A stretch of 64,000 nucleotides of DNA from Macrosoma leucophasiata (GCA_036365455.1 JAWQUS010000017.1:2418001-2482000), one strand, 5' to 3'; positions 1 through 9,679 are shown, counted from the first letter of the stretch. The notes: generated by a model not told the origin, from the letters alone. Translations and numbers: made by a program.

Positions 1-605
1 CAGACATAGATTTCTACATACGAGTGAATATAGATATTTCTAGCTTTTGCACTTGTTTTATAGAGACAAAAGACTTGTAATTCCCACTTCAATTTAAGTG
101 CCGTTAGAGTATTTAGCCATCAGTATCTGGTATTGTAAAGTTAACACAACTCTATTTGTGATAATGTCTGTTGATTTAATCATATATAATTTAGTCGATA
201 GTGGTAGTTAAATATAATCTACTTATCTTAAAATACAACAAACTGTAAAATATCAATGATTGTTATATTTTGCTCAATCTCTAAATAACTACCGCAAGGG
301 AAAACCATCATAAACTCAAGTGTTAAAAGGGTAAAACTTGGGGAGCAAAGATATTACTTCCTCTAATATCTTTGTTGGGGAAAATCTGACATCGCTTGCT
401 CCATCGATGAGAGCATTGCATAGGTTTTCTTCAACGAGGAGATGGTGATGTTATGATGGTGGTGGAGATATTTGGAAGACGGCCATGCAGTTTACACTGT
501 AGGACATACTTATCGTCTATGTCACTTGCTTGAGGTCAGTTTTGAACATTTTGAAAAACCAGTTAGATGAACCTTATAGAGGGTTGTTTTGTTGTACCTA
601 ATTGG
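1..605. other. Stretch without a gene
   Basis: AT-rich sequence with no credible open frame and no repeat family that I recognise. The only structure is the short hairpin listed separately. It may be unique host DNA or a repeat too decayed to recognise. Confidence 0.5.
346..374. repeat. Short inverted repeat
   Basis: CAAAGATATTA is followed 7 nt later by its exact reverse complement TAATATCTTTG, giving an 11-bp stem. No flanking TSD or element boundary is visible, so it may be chance. Confidence 0.45.
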
Positions 606-860
606 GTTTTCGTAATAACTCATGCGAATGAAATATTTTTAAGATAAAATGAAAAGAAAAATTTGACTTCAACATAAACCAAGGCAATGCAATAAAAAAT
701 TTTAAAAAAGAAATAACCGACGGGTGCGGACTTCGGTAGGTCAATTGATAGAGCGAGTGGACTAGTGATCCCAGGGTTCAAGTCCCAAATGAAGTCAAAT
801 TCTTTTCATTTATCTTTAAAAAAGCCTTTTCTAAATTTTCTTAATATTCACTCAAAAGAT
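606..860 (+). mobile_element. SINE-D copy, tRNA-like head, degraded
   Basis: The tRNA-like head is at about 725-801: 'acttcggtaggtcaattgatagagcg' reads like an A box and 'gggttcaagtccc' is a B box. It is followed by the family's pyrimidine-rich tail (gaagtcaaattcttttcat). The left part (606-680) is an antisense piece of the same tail, as in the copies at 13.4 and 52.6 kb. An old, imperfect copy. Confidence 0.6.
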
Positions 861-1091
861 ATATCTCACATATTGTGTGTAGTCGAATAAATAAAGAAAG
901 AAAAACATTACGTAACTAAAGCAACGAGAAAGTACCTTTAGATTTCCATTAGTTAATGGCTGCCCGGTAATAGTTGGAAAGGTCAAGGGATAGGCTATTC
1001 TTTCAAAGAATATAAAGGTAACGTAAGTTTCTTAAGAGTGAACATCTATCCATGTTTAAGTACGAGTATAAATTAAAATACGGTTTTTTTA

Positions 1092-1303
1092 TATACGCAC
1101 GCTTACACTCACAGCCCCATAGTAGGAATAAAATATAAATCTGTGTCGTTGGTGCCGTTGTACATACACAACACATACACAAACACCCAGACCCGAAACG
1201 AATATCTGTAGGCGATACAAATATTTGTTCCGGCGCGGTGATCAAACCCGCGACCCTTCAAATCAAACGGTCATCTCACACCGCTGGACTAACCGGGTCG
1301 TCA
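1092..1303 (-). mobile_element. SINE-B copy (tRNA-derived SINE)
   Basis: Read on the minus strand it starts with the tRNA-like head 'gacgacccggttagtccagcgg' region (A box), has the B box GGGTTTGATCACC near 1230-1245 (slightly mutated from the usual GGGTTCGATCCCC), then a conserved body and the tail 'gctgtgagtgtaagcg'. Seven copies occur in the window with the same 5' start, as expected for a pol III-transcribed SINE. Confidence 0.8.
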
Positions 1304-1469
1304 AAGAATAAATAATGTATTATTTTACAGGATCTCCTTGAAATACAATTGATTAAATTTTTTATTTCATTATCTAGTAGTGAAAAGCTCATCTCATTTT
1401 AATGATGATTTACCTACCTACCAATTGACTAAAATTCTAGAGTTTTCGTCTCTTTCAAATTCCATGGTG

Positions 1470-1575
1470 TTGGCAACTCTCCTTGTTTTGTCTATGATCA
1501 TAGACGACGGTGACCATCAGGTGGCCCGTTTACTTGTCTATCAATCTCTAAACATAAAAAAAAACAAAAATAAAC
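1470..1575 (+). pseudogene. Jockey-type LINE 3' terminus with poly(A)
   Basis: The sequence 'gacggtgaccatcaggtggccc' followed by 'ttgtctatc' and 'cataaaaaaaa' is the usual 3' end of lepidopteran Jockey-like LINEs, just after the reverse-transcriptase stop codon. Only this extreme 3' end is present, so it is a 5'-truncated dead insertion. The same junction sequence follows the longer Jockey remnant near 11.58 kb. Confidence 0.65.
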
Positions 1576-1613
1576 TTGACGTCTCAAATAATGTTCTTAG
1601 GTATATCAAATTT

Positions 1614-1899
1614 ACTGGTGGTAGAACTCCAGTGACGGAGCTCGCGGGCGTAGGCACCACCGCATTACCTAATATACTTGCCACTAAATGGTAGTGTTCA
1701 GCACTATCGTGTTCCGGACAGGTGGTAATGTACGGCCTTGTAATTTCCGGCACAGAGGCATAACACCTTAGGCCTCAGGAGTGGCAATGCATCTGCATTT
1801 TAATCTCTGGTCATTGTGTGGGTGCCTATAGGCTGCAGTCATCACTTAACATCAATGTGAACTGCATGCTTGTTTGCCACTTTTATTACATAAAAAAAA
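1614..1899 (+). mobile_element. SINE-A copy, full length
   Basis: Representative member of the commonest family here. The 5' head 'ctggtggtagaactccag' is followed by a matching arm (GGAGCTC) and ACCACC, so the head folds. The body carries 'gttcagcactatcgtgttccg' and 'cggcacagaggcataac'. The tail 'cacttaacatcaatgtgaactgcatgc' ends in 'acataaaaaaaa'. Full-length copies share one 5' end, so this is a discrete ~285-bp unit. The tail resembles Jockey LINE tails, suggesting that a LINE mobilised it. Confidence 0.8.
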
Positions 1900-2162
1900 T
1901 TTAGTACCTAAACTATTTGCAGCTAACACGTAGAGTTCTATGCTACAGTGTTTCGGTTAATATCGCCGTTTCTACCTCTGAATTAAAATACCTTTTATTT
2001 ATTGTTCAGGTGTCATTCTATTTGTCGTCAATGTCAACTACATATAAGTACCTATGTTTGTGTGTAAATTTGATGACTTAACCAGATAATAAAACAATAT
2101 GATTAGAAGAACGGAAAATTGGCACTTTCAAGCTTAATAAGTCACAAACCGTTAACTAAATC

Positions 2163-2211
2163 AAAAAATATATTTGCACACCCCTAACGTTTTTAAAAGA
2201 TCTATCCAACA
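2163..2211. repeat. Repeat-F fragment
   Basis: The segment 'ttaaaagatctatccaacaatatcc' matches the end region of Repeat-F seen at about 32985-33007 and, in reverse, at about 29330-29365. Only about 50 bp remain, immediately left of a Repeat-G copy. Confidence 0.55.
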
Positions 2212-2790
2212 ATATCCCAGAGAGTTTTGGCGGGAAGCTTGAAAGATGCGTGTGGTGCTCTTATTTTATTGACGTGACAACGTCTTAAATTAGGTTGCCG
2301 CTCGGAGTCACTCATGAAAAAGTGTAACGCCCGGTAACGTAACGATGAGTCACCGAACGAGAGAGAGGCCTGCCGGACCGGCGAATGCCTTTCTACCGAG
2401 AAAAAGACGTTGTCACGTAAAATCTTCGCCCGTAAAACCGACTTTACAGGCAACCAGTTTTTCATTTTCTTGGTGTATTTTTAAGTTATATTGAATAAAA
2501 TTGGTGGCGTTTTGTTTGATATAGGTTTATTACAGTGCCCGTGTATAGTGAAATAGAATAACAGTGCGAAAACACGACCTTTCAGGTTGCCTCCAAAACT
2601 TTATTGTAAGTGTAAATGTTCTGGTAAAGTAGCCATCGCTTTACTCAAATAACTTGACTGTAATTCACTTGACTGACATACTTAATAAGTAATTGACTGA
2701 CTATATTATACTAACTTTTAACGAAATATCGTTTTACTTGACACTGGCAATATGCGTAATAGCGATGCCTAAATACAAAAATTAAAAAAA
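2212..2790 (+). mobile_element. Repeat-G copy (unclassified retro-repeat) with insertion
   Basis: Shared with copies at 53.5 kb (same strand) and 36.0-36.4 kb (opposite strand). Common landmarks are 'ggcgggaa', 'ttggtgtatttttaagtta', 'gggcactgta'/'tacagtgcccgtgtatag', 'caggttgcctccaaaact' and 'ctggcaatatgcgtaatag'. All three copies run into an A-rich tract, pointing to a retrotransposon 3' end. No coding remnant is visible. A 190-bp insertion (listed next) interrupts this copy. Confidence 0.7.
2270..2461. mobile_element. Insertion inside Repeat-G with inverted repeats
   Basis: Absent from the two other Repeat-G copies, where 'cttattttat' runs directly into 'ttcattttc'/'ttcgttttc'. It begins TGACGTGACAACGTC and carries the inverse GACGTTGTCACGTA at 2406-2419, followed by a further ~42 nt ('...ggcaacca'). 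Much more GC-rich than its surroundings. Probably a small non-autonomous mobile element; class unknown. Confidence 0.6.
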
Positions 2791-3308
2791 ACAACAGCCC
2801 ACACTACCTTTAAAAATAACGTAAAATAAAAAGGAAGTATCCGCAAAAAGACAATACCCTACAGTGCGTAGGCATATAGTGGGCTGTATTCTGCATAAAC
2901 TAAATTAAATTTTTGCAACAATAATACGTTACTCACATTTTAATTAAAACGCTGTTGCAACGAAGTCTGACGCTGTACGAAATTGGCATGTGTGTCTTTG
3001 TCGCACTCACTAATAACATATACATCTATCCTACTCACACGTCACCGGCCAAAGCTACATTGATTGCGGCCCGGGCAAACGGCCGTAGGGTTGGCATATC
3101 GCGGGGTTTTCTTACATTTTGTTCGTATTTGAAATCATTCAAGTGTTCCGATAGGACTCCATTGTGCCGTCAGATACGCTTCACGTGGACGATAGCGGAT
3201 ATTACTTTTTTTTTCTTGCTTTTGTTCTGATTAAATAGCGTTGGCTGAAAATTTAATATTATCGGGCTTCATTTCACTGTATCTTTTTAAAAATGATACT
3301 AGGTACAT
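2791..3308. other. Stretch without a gene
   Basis: AT-rich, with a weak inverted repeat (ACAGCCCAC near 2795 against GTGGGCTGT near 2880). The ~90-codon frame inside has no recognisable domain. Confidence 0.4.
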
Positions 3309-3455
3309 ATTTATTTTTCGCAATAACACATGCGAGTGAACTTCAGAAATTTAAGAAAAAACGGAAAGAAAAAATTCACTTCGGGCAGGAATCGAACCTG
3401 CGACCTCAGGATAACCAGTCCAGCCGCTTTACCACTGAGCTACCGAAGTCCTACA
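3309..3455 (-). mobile_element. SINE-D copy with near-complete tRNA cloverleaf
   Basis: On the minus strand, 3451 to 3377 fold like a tRNA: a 7-bp acceptor stem (ACTTCGG/CCGAAGT), D arm GCTCAGTGGTAAAGC, an anticodon arm with loop CTGGTTA (anticodon GGT), and a perfect T arm GCAGG-TTCGATT-CCTGC. The pyrimidine tail 'gaattttttctttccg' follows, identifying a SINE head rather than a working tRNA gene. Confidence 0.65.
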
Positions 3456-3520
3456 AAAACCTACCTACCTTTTTAAAAGTGTTTAGTTGGGAACATAAAT
3501 ATCGTCACTATTTTATAGTA

Positions 3521-3772
3521 CAGTGCTCAACAATAAATATTGCACAACGAGCCTAGGAAGGAGACTTCGGCTTATTTCGGGTCTGTAGAGCGTTTTCTCT
3601 TTCGCACCGTACCTATTTGACGTTTGTCGACCATTTTGATCGAGATTTGACCAATACCGGACTGTCAGTCCTTACGTAAGCAGTGTGCAACAGAGATAAC
3701 GCTCTACGAAGTCGAAACGAGCCGATCGTCTCTTCCGCAGGCACGATGTGCAATATTAATTGTTGAGTACTG
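3521..3772 (+). mobile_element. MITE-I copy 1 (Tc1/mariner type)
   Basis: Flanked by TA on both sides. Inverted termini CAGTGCTCAACAATAA... and ...TTGTTGAGTACTG continue imperfectly for tens of bases ('attgcaca.cg'). The copies at 39966 and 40887 have the same ends and TA duplications. No transposase remains, so it is a non-autonomous element. Confidence 0.8.
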
Positions 3773-3774
3773 TA

Positions 3775-4264
3775 CCTACTCGTCAAGAAATATTGCACAT
3801 CGGGCTTAGGAAAGAGACAATCGACTAGTTTCGTCTTCGTAAAGCAGTAGTAGATTTTTTTTTAATGTTACAGAAGTGGCAAACAAGCGTGCAGTTCACA
3901 TTGATGTTAAGTGATGACTGCAGCCTATAGACAACCACACAAAGATCGAGGTCAAAATGCAGATGCGTTACCACTCCTGAGGCCTAAGGTGTTATGCCTC
4001 TGTGCCGGAAATTACAGGGCCGTACATTACCACCTGACCGGAACACGATAGTGCAGAACACTGCCATTTAGCGGCAAGTATATTAGGTAATGCGGTGGTG
4101 CCTACGCTCGAGCTCTGTCACTGGAGCTCTACCACCGGTATTGATCAAAACATGATCAAAATTGTTGACAAATGTCACATAGGTAAGGTGCGAAAGAGAC
4201 TACAGACCCGAAATAAGCCGAAGTCGCCTTCCTAAGGTCGGACAATATTTCTTGATGGATACTG
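3775..4264 (-). mobile_element. MITE-I copy 2, interrupted by SINE-A
   Basis: Abuts copy 1 at a shared TA and is inverted relative to it. The left part is 3775-3853 and the right part 4141-4264, ending 'ggatactg' + TA. About 50 bp expected between the parts are missing, so the SINE-A insertion went with a small target deletion, or one followed. Confidence 0.65.
3854..4140 (-). mobile_element. SINE-A copy inside MITE-I
   Basis: Poly(T) at the left (3' end) and 'ctctaccaccggt' at the right (5' head, inverse). Full length. It splits MITE-I copy 2 and is therefore the younger insertion. Confidence 0.75.
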
Positions 4265-4287
4265 TACATTTTTGGAATAAATGCTTG

Positions 4288-4680
4288 TTCAACATTTTTC
4301 AGTTTGTCAGAATAAAAACAAATCTGGAAAGAATTTAGTAAGATAAGTAGGTACTATGTTGGAAAAAAGGCCACCTTAATACAACTGCGATTTTTTTTTT
4401 AATTACACTCACAGCCCCACAGTAGGTATAAACATGTGTAGTGGGTGCCGTTGTTCACACACAACACATACACAAACACCCAGACCCGAAACAAATATCT
4501 GTAGGCCATACAAATATTTGTCCCGGTGCGGTGATCGGACCCGAGACCCTTCGAATCAAACGGTTGATGAATACTTTTTCAACATTTTTCAGTTTGTCAG
4601 AATGAAACAAAACTGGAATGAATTTAGTTACCTATACTACGAGTACATGTTGGAAAAAGGCCACCTTAATACAACTGCGA
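4288..4680. repeat. 103-bp direct duplication flanking a SINE-B
   Basis: 4288-4390 and 4578-4680 are near-identical: both run from 'ttcaacatttttcagtttg' to 'ccttaatacaactgcga' with a few differences. The ~187 bp between them is a SINE-B. Far too long for an ordinary TSD, so probably a local tandem duplication that includes the insertion. Confidence 0.75.
4391..4577 (-). mobile_element. SINE-B copy, head truncated
   Basis: Tail side at the left (poly T, then 'acactcacagccccacag'), body 'cacaaacacccagacccgaaac', B box mutated to GGGTCCGATCACC on the minus strand. The first ~30 nt of the tRNA head are missing. Its ends coincide with the two 103-bp repeats. Confidence 0.7.
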
Positions 4681-5703
4681 AAATATCATTACCAATTAAC
4701 GAAGTAGGTATGTCAAATGAACTATGCAATTTTACCTTTCCTGTGACTACTAACTTTTTGAGCAGTCTTGAACTAATGGTTACAAGTTCGATCCTCACAA
4801 GGAACAATAGAACAATAAGCGATTTGTTCCTCGTCGCAGTTCATGTAGGGACCCGCAGTATAAGATTGTAAGATCTTAGTGTAGGATTGTAGGCGTTGAT
4901 TTAGAACTCAATCTTATATTTAGTTTGAGTAAAATAGTGATTATTCCTATAAGCAGTGTTCATTAATAAACACCCTTGTTATAATTCTGTATTATTTCAA
5001 ACAATGATTTTATAATATTTTTTACTACATAAAATATCTCGGGTAGTCGGTCTCAATGGGTCTATGAGACCGACTGAGAGTTTCATTAGCTTCGTTCACA
5101 CACATCTAAATTCTATTTCCACCACATTTGTGTTCCGATTAAAATATGCCTATTAGGTATTTTACACAAATAACAATATTCAATTACAATATCTCTGATA
5201 ACAGTGAATTTATACCTCGGGGAATGATTTTGAACATAATTTGAATAATATAACTGATTTTATAAGACATTTAAGTGACAACCATAAAGTATTGTTAGTT
5301 GATCGATATGCACTTAAAGTAATTAGGTAGGTAATACGACGCTACCTACCTCGACTAGAGTGCCTAGACCATCGGGGAAATTTCATTTTCAGTTTCATTT
5401 ACATAAACAAACATGTTGAGATAACTGGGCTCTGAGCACCCTGTTTCAATAACGGCAGCTGTCTGGCCATGTCACCGGACATCAAAGTAAAGTCTAAATG
5501 GGGGGCTGCGACGTGACGTCATTACAGGTCCTTGCGGTTCGCTATCTAGCGACCATTCGCTGCAATCAACGCTAACTGCGTAAATTGCTTTCCGTAGTTT
5601 ATACGAATCTAGGTATAATTATGTATAGTGAGTGTCGCTGAATGTGTTGCTATTTATGTTATTAAAAATATGTTTCATAACTATTACATTCTCATTTTTA
5701 GAT
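4681..5703. other. Repeat-free stretch without a gene
   Basis: No repeat family or credible coding frame. A perfect cAMP-response-type octamer TGACGTCA lies at 5514-5521 in a locally GC-richer patch (5450-5590). A single octamer is weak evidence for regulation. Confidence 0.4.
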
Positions 5704-5711
5704 ATACCAAT

Positions 5712-5982
5712 CAGGGGCGGCTTAACCTATAGTCAGAGAATATGTAATAATACTACGTATAGAATGGACACTTCGACGTCCCGCCCGATTTGCCCGCATC
5801 ACTCAACCCCTTCCCCTCTTATGGGCGACGGTTGGTATTTTGTACGTGCTATGCACACAGGTGCGCGTGTAAATACACGTCACTGATTGATGTCTGTGCA
5901 ATGATATGACAGAAGCAAGGCCTAGGGGGCGTCAGGGTTTCATTGCACACGGGCGCTACACGTCCTACACGAGCCGCCCCTG
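5712..5982. mobile_element. hAT-type non-autonomous element with 8-bp TSD
   Basis: Begins CAGGGGCGGCT and ends AGCCGCCCCTG, an 11-bp inverted repeat of hAT form. It is bracketed by perfect ATACCAAT duplications at 5704-5711 and 5983-5990. The interior has no transposase. A second copy of its interior is split by a LINE at 11.2-11.97 kb. Confidence 0.85.
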
Positions 5983-6062
5983 ATACCAATCTAATAAAAA
6001 CGAACATGATTTACAATATTAGGAAATGTCTAACAAATGTTTCTCTAAAACAGGACAGGGAC

Positions 6063-6096
6063 AGCGTTGCAGCACTTGCACAAGTGCTGCAACGCT
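6063..6096. repeat. Perfect palindrome, 16-bp arms
   Basis: AGCGTTGCAGCACTTG, two bases (CA), then the exact reverse complement. GC-rich in an AT-rich neighbourhood. No TSD recognised. Confidence 0.8.
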
Positions 6097-6136
6097 GATG
6101 GGTGCCATTTTTCTTGGCTTCACATAACCGTAATCT

Positions 6137-6306
6137 GAGTGCCTAGTGCGAGATTTCACGTAAGAGTCAACGCAGATTTGTATGGAATTGAAGGAGCGTC
6201 ATCGATTCACCGCTAGATAACGCTCCTTCAATTCCATAGAAATCTGCGTTTACTCTAACGCGATCGAATTCGCGTAAGAGTAAATAAAATCTCGCACTAG
6301 GCACTC
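6137..6306. mobile_element. Palindromic MITE (~170 bp)
   Basis: Perfect 20-bp terminal inverted repeats (GAGTGCCTAGTGCGAGATTT and its complement at 6287-6306). A second internal stem joins 'cgcagattt.tatggaattgaaggagcgt' (from 6171) to its complement ending near 6249. The whole unit would fold into one long hairpin. No coding capacity. Confidence 0.75.
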
Positions 6307-7435
6307 TGTACCTTTAATTTTAGTTTCTCTCCTCTTATCTACTGCTTCATACAAATTTATCAACGCCGCGCTGGTAAATGTAAAACTGCAATATACTGCA
6401 CATTAATAATAATCCATATACCTACCTCCCAATTCTGGGTTCAAACCGTCTCTCAATACTTTCTATTATGAGAGAGACATAGAGCATGCTTCACTACTCC
6501 GACTGATATAGATTGATGAAGGTAACCATGTAACCCGAATTAACGAAGGATTTGTATGTTTTCTATGTCCTATAGTTCAGAGTATTTCGCCGTTGATTAG
6601 AGGTTTCATCAAACAAACAACTGTTAGAAATTAGTTAAATTGTTAATTTTATGTTTAATCATCGTAAATACACATGTACGTTGTTTTTTTTAAATCTAAA
6701 TTTATTTGGAGGCTTTAGCTTACTGGCTACTGAGATAAAACGAAATACTAACGGATCTCGATTAACAATAATAACATTTTCCATGTAACTAAACCTTATT
6801 TCTTAGAATATTCTGAGCGCAAAGCCTCGCTCTCTCATAAACTAACAGTTAGCCATAAACGGATCTGTAGGTCGTTGCGTTTTGATTACACCAATTATAC
6901 GAGCAACCATTAATTTGTTTAGCACGAACGCGCCAATGAAATAAATGGGAGCTCCCGTATTCGTAATGGTTACTAAAAATACTTTTAAACTTAAAGTGAG
7001 AACGTGACTTTGCTCGTTTCAAAAATTGTTGTTAGGATGGAATTTGGTGCGTTTACCTCAATATGGTTACGGCCATATTGAAGCGTCGTGACAGCCGTCA
7101 AAGTGGCACGTCACTTTGACAATGTCGTAGTGATGTGAAAAATCGGAGTAATGTTTTATTCAGTCTCTGGATCTCGGGATAGACAATGGAATCGTACGCT
7201 ACTGCCACGACACGGACGCCTTGGAAATTGATGACAGTAATGTACAACTGACTGTTAGGACTGTTATAAATGGGGTTTAGCTGACTACGAAAGGGGAAGA
7301 GTTACCTAACAGTTTCGCAGGTTTTCTTTTTTGTTTAAGTGTGAATTTATTCCACGTAGAGAGTAATAAACTCCGTTACTAAAACCCTAAAATGTAGCAT
7401 CATTAAATTAAAATGCCTTTTTACATCTTTTACCT
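6307..7435. other. Stretch without a gene
   Basis: AT-rich, no recognised repeat family. Two adjacent 9-bp hairpins occur at 7058-7081 (TCAATATGG/CCATATTGA) and 7097-7120 (GTCAAAGTG/CACTTTGAC). Confidence 0.4.
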
Positions 7436-7672
7436 AGCTGCCCCTAGATGGTTATGTTCAGCACTATCATGTGCCGGTTACATTGTAATGTATCTGACAT
7501 ATAGTCGCGTAATAACTACTTATCACAGAAACATAACAACTTATGTCTCAGGGGTGGCACCGCATCTGCATTTTGACCTTTGGTTTTTGTGTAGATGTCT
7601 ATAGGCTGCAGTCATCACTTAACATGAATGTGAGCTGCATGCTCGCTTGCCACCTTCCTTACATGATAAAAA
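7436..7672 (+). mobile_element. SINE-A' copy (variant subfamily), 5'-truncated
   Basis: Shares the SINE-A tail and the 'gttcagcactatc' core but carries the variant middle 'aataactacttatcacagaaacataacaactt' in place of 'aatttccggcacagaggcataacacctt'. Ends 'cttacatgataaaaa'. Confidence 0.7.
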
Positions 7673-7916
7673 TCTTGACGAAAAGTTGTTTCTTAGCGTA
7701 GATAATTTAATAGCGTGACATGAAATTCAGGTTTCCGTTTTTCAATTAAGTTCGGTTGCACCGAAATATAAAAGAGAAGGATATAAAATTTTACATACAA
7801 TAATTCTAACACATATTTTGGGTAAAATCGAACCAAAGTTTTACCGTAGTCCCTACTGGTTTCGACGGTACTGCCTCTCTACCTATCCGAGTATCGAATT
7901 TCTACCCTCATATCCG

Positions 7917-8190
7917 TTTTTTATGTAATGGAAGTGGCAAACAAGCATGCAGTTCACATTGATGTTAAGTGATGACTGCAGCCTATAGACAAAGACCGAG
8001 GTCAAAATGCAGATACGTTACCACCCTTGAGGCCTAAGGTGTTATGCCTCTGTGCCTGAAATTACAGGGCCGTACATTACCACCTGACCGGAACACGATA
8101 GAGCTGAACACTACCATTTAGCGGCAAGTATATTAGGTAACGCGGTGGTGCCTACGCCCGCGAGCTCCGTCACTGGAGCTCTACCACCAG
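7917..8190 (-). mobile_element. SINE-A copy, full length
   Basis: Runs from the poly(T)/'tatgtaatggaagtggcaaac' end to 'ggagctctaccaccag'. Close to the consensus, with a small deletion in the 'cacccacac' segment. Confidence 0.8.
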
Positions 8191-8487
8191 TAAATAAAGT
8201 TTTATTCTATTAAGTATTCTTTTGTAGCCTTACCTATATAGCCAAATGCGAAAGCATCAAAAAGTTTTATTCGAGTTTTAGGTTTCTCATAATGTTACGT
8301 TGTTGTGACATTCTCTAGAAACGTTAATCTGCGTGACATGTTCAATTTATGAGTGTGCGTGTGTAACTCATCCTATTTCTATATTTAAGTGATATAATAG
8401 CGCTCTATTTTTTATGGAAACACATAAAATCAAGAAACAGGTTGATAGCCCTCCAACTACTATGATTTTAGAAATATAACATTTTAA

Positions 8488-8797
8488 CTGTCTCGGTAGC
8501 CTAGTGGTAGCAGGCCACTACTACTACGCTGAGGTCCTGGGTTCGATTCCCGGGTAGGGGGTTATCAGAGATAATGGTGAAAAAGCCTTTATCTCTGGTT
8601 CTATTGGGATTTTTCCATTTTCTGGAAATTTCCCAGTACCTCAAAGTTTGGTAATGTGCCCGGAGATGTCAACAGGCTCGCCACCTGTTACATGGGCCAA
8701 AACGTAACCGGCGAATCGTGGGTGTTTGCATGTATGCTTGAATGCATGCATTTACCTCTGCCTACCCCTTCGGGGATTACAGGCGTGAAGTTACGTT
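8488..8797 (+). mobile_element. SINE-C copy, full length
   Basis: The tRNA-like head has an A-box region 'ggtagcctagtggtagcagg' and B box GGGTTCGATTCCC. Then come a conserved 'tatcagagataatgg' body, 'ccattttctggaaatttccc' and a 3' end 'ggggattacaggcgtgaag'. A likely TSD (TAACATTTT) lies near 8478 and after 8797. About 310 bp, matching the TSD-defined copies at 15.95 and 43.07 kb. Confidence 0.85.
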
Positions 8798-8823
8798 ACG
8801 TTAACATTTTTTGCTTTTTTTTA

Positions 8824-8912
8824 ATGGACGTCTGTAGGCGGCTCGTCTTGAGACGGAACTAGTCTATTGATGGAACTAGGCTGAAGCTCTGGCCTAAATA
8901 CATTTTACTAAA
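8824..8912. repeat. Repeat-P fragment
   Basis: Landmarks 'gtaggcggctcg', 'ttgagacg' and 'ggcctaaatacatttt' recur in the same order at 20656-20762. Two diverged copies only; class unknown. Confidence 0.5.
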
Positions 8913-9514
8913 ATCTTAGGATAATGTGACTATAGGAAATTATTGGACTACCTTTACCTGTTCCGATTTATTCGATCGCTTTTCAGCAGAATCTCATCTC
9001 ATCTCACTCTGGGGAGATGAGATGACATTCGGCTCTAATTGCGGCAAATGTCACGTAATTTTTTTTCGCGGACGACGAAACAATAAACGGTGTTATGTAA
9101 AATACCTATGCCCCATCACCCAAAACATACCCAGATACAATACAATAAACATATAATAAACATATTGCGTAACCAAGTAACAAGGCCCTATGTAATATGA
9201 GGCATAATTTGTCCTTAAATAGAGCACGCCTAACTCAGTCGTTTCTAAGTATCCTACATTTCATTGACCTTCATAGGGCGCGCGTCCTAGGTCATTCAGG
9301 TCACAGACGTTACGCCCTTCGCTGCGCACTGAAATTCCTACTGTTCCTTATTTGAATTTGTAAGTTACTCAATGTTTACGTAATATTTTGCTTACCTGGC
9401 ACGTACGAATGTATTTCTCGTTAAAACAGGTAAAGAAGCTCTAGTTAAATTTCATTGTTATCAAAATGTTTAATGCCTAATTAACTAGATTTTTTAAGAA
9501 CTAGGTTTTTTAAT
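8913..9514. other. Stretch without a gene
   Basis: No recognised repeat or domain. A 'ctcatctc...gagatgag' short hairpin near 8995-9020 and a slightly GC-richer patch at 9270-9330. Confidence 0.4.
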
Positions 9515-9679
9515 AAAACTTGTTTTCGGATTTATTTCGCGTATGTATATTAAACGAAAATGATTATTTAAAATCAACCCGACGCGACGTTTCGGTCGCT
9601 TTTTAGCATCCGTGAACAGACTGAGGTGACATTTGTCGGACAGCAGTTTGAAAAATTATGATGTGCAGCTACCTCCATC
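9515..9679 (+). repeat. Repeat-Q left part (target of the hAT element)
   Basis: Includes 'tttcggatttatttcgcgtat', 'aaaatcaacccg' and 'gtgcagctacctccatc'. It continues after the hAT element at 10576-10610. The copy at 15.92-16.44 kb reads straight through ('gcagctacctccatttcgcagc') and serves as the empty site. Confidence 0.7.

Noticed and set aside
4434..4871. 145-codon frame as a host gene
   Set aside because: Its first third is SINE-B and the middle is the 103-bp duplicated sequence. The remainder has no domain.
8500..8560. SINE-B/C/D heads as functional tRNA genes
   Set aside because: They are repeated many times with identical non-tRNA bodies downstream, lack a complete cloverleaf (except the SINE-D head at 3.4 kb), and are followed by SINE tails and TSDs.
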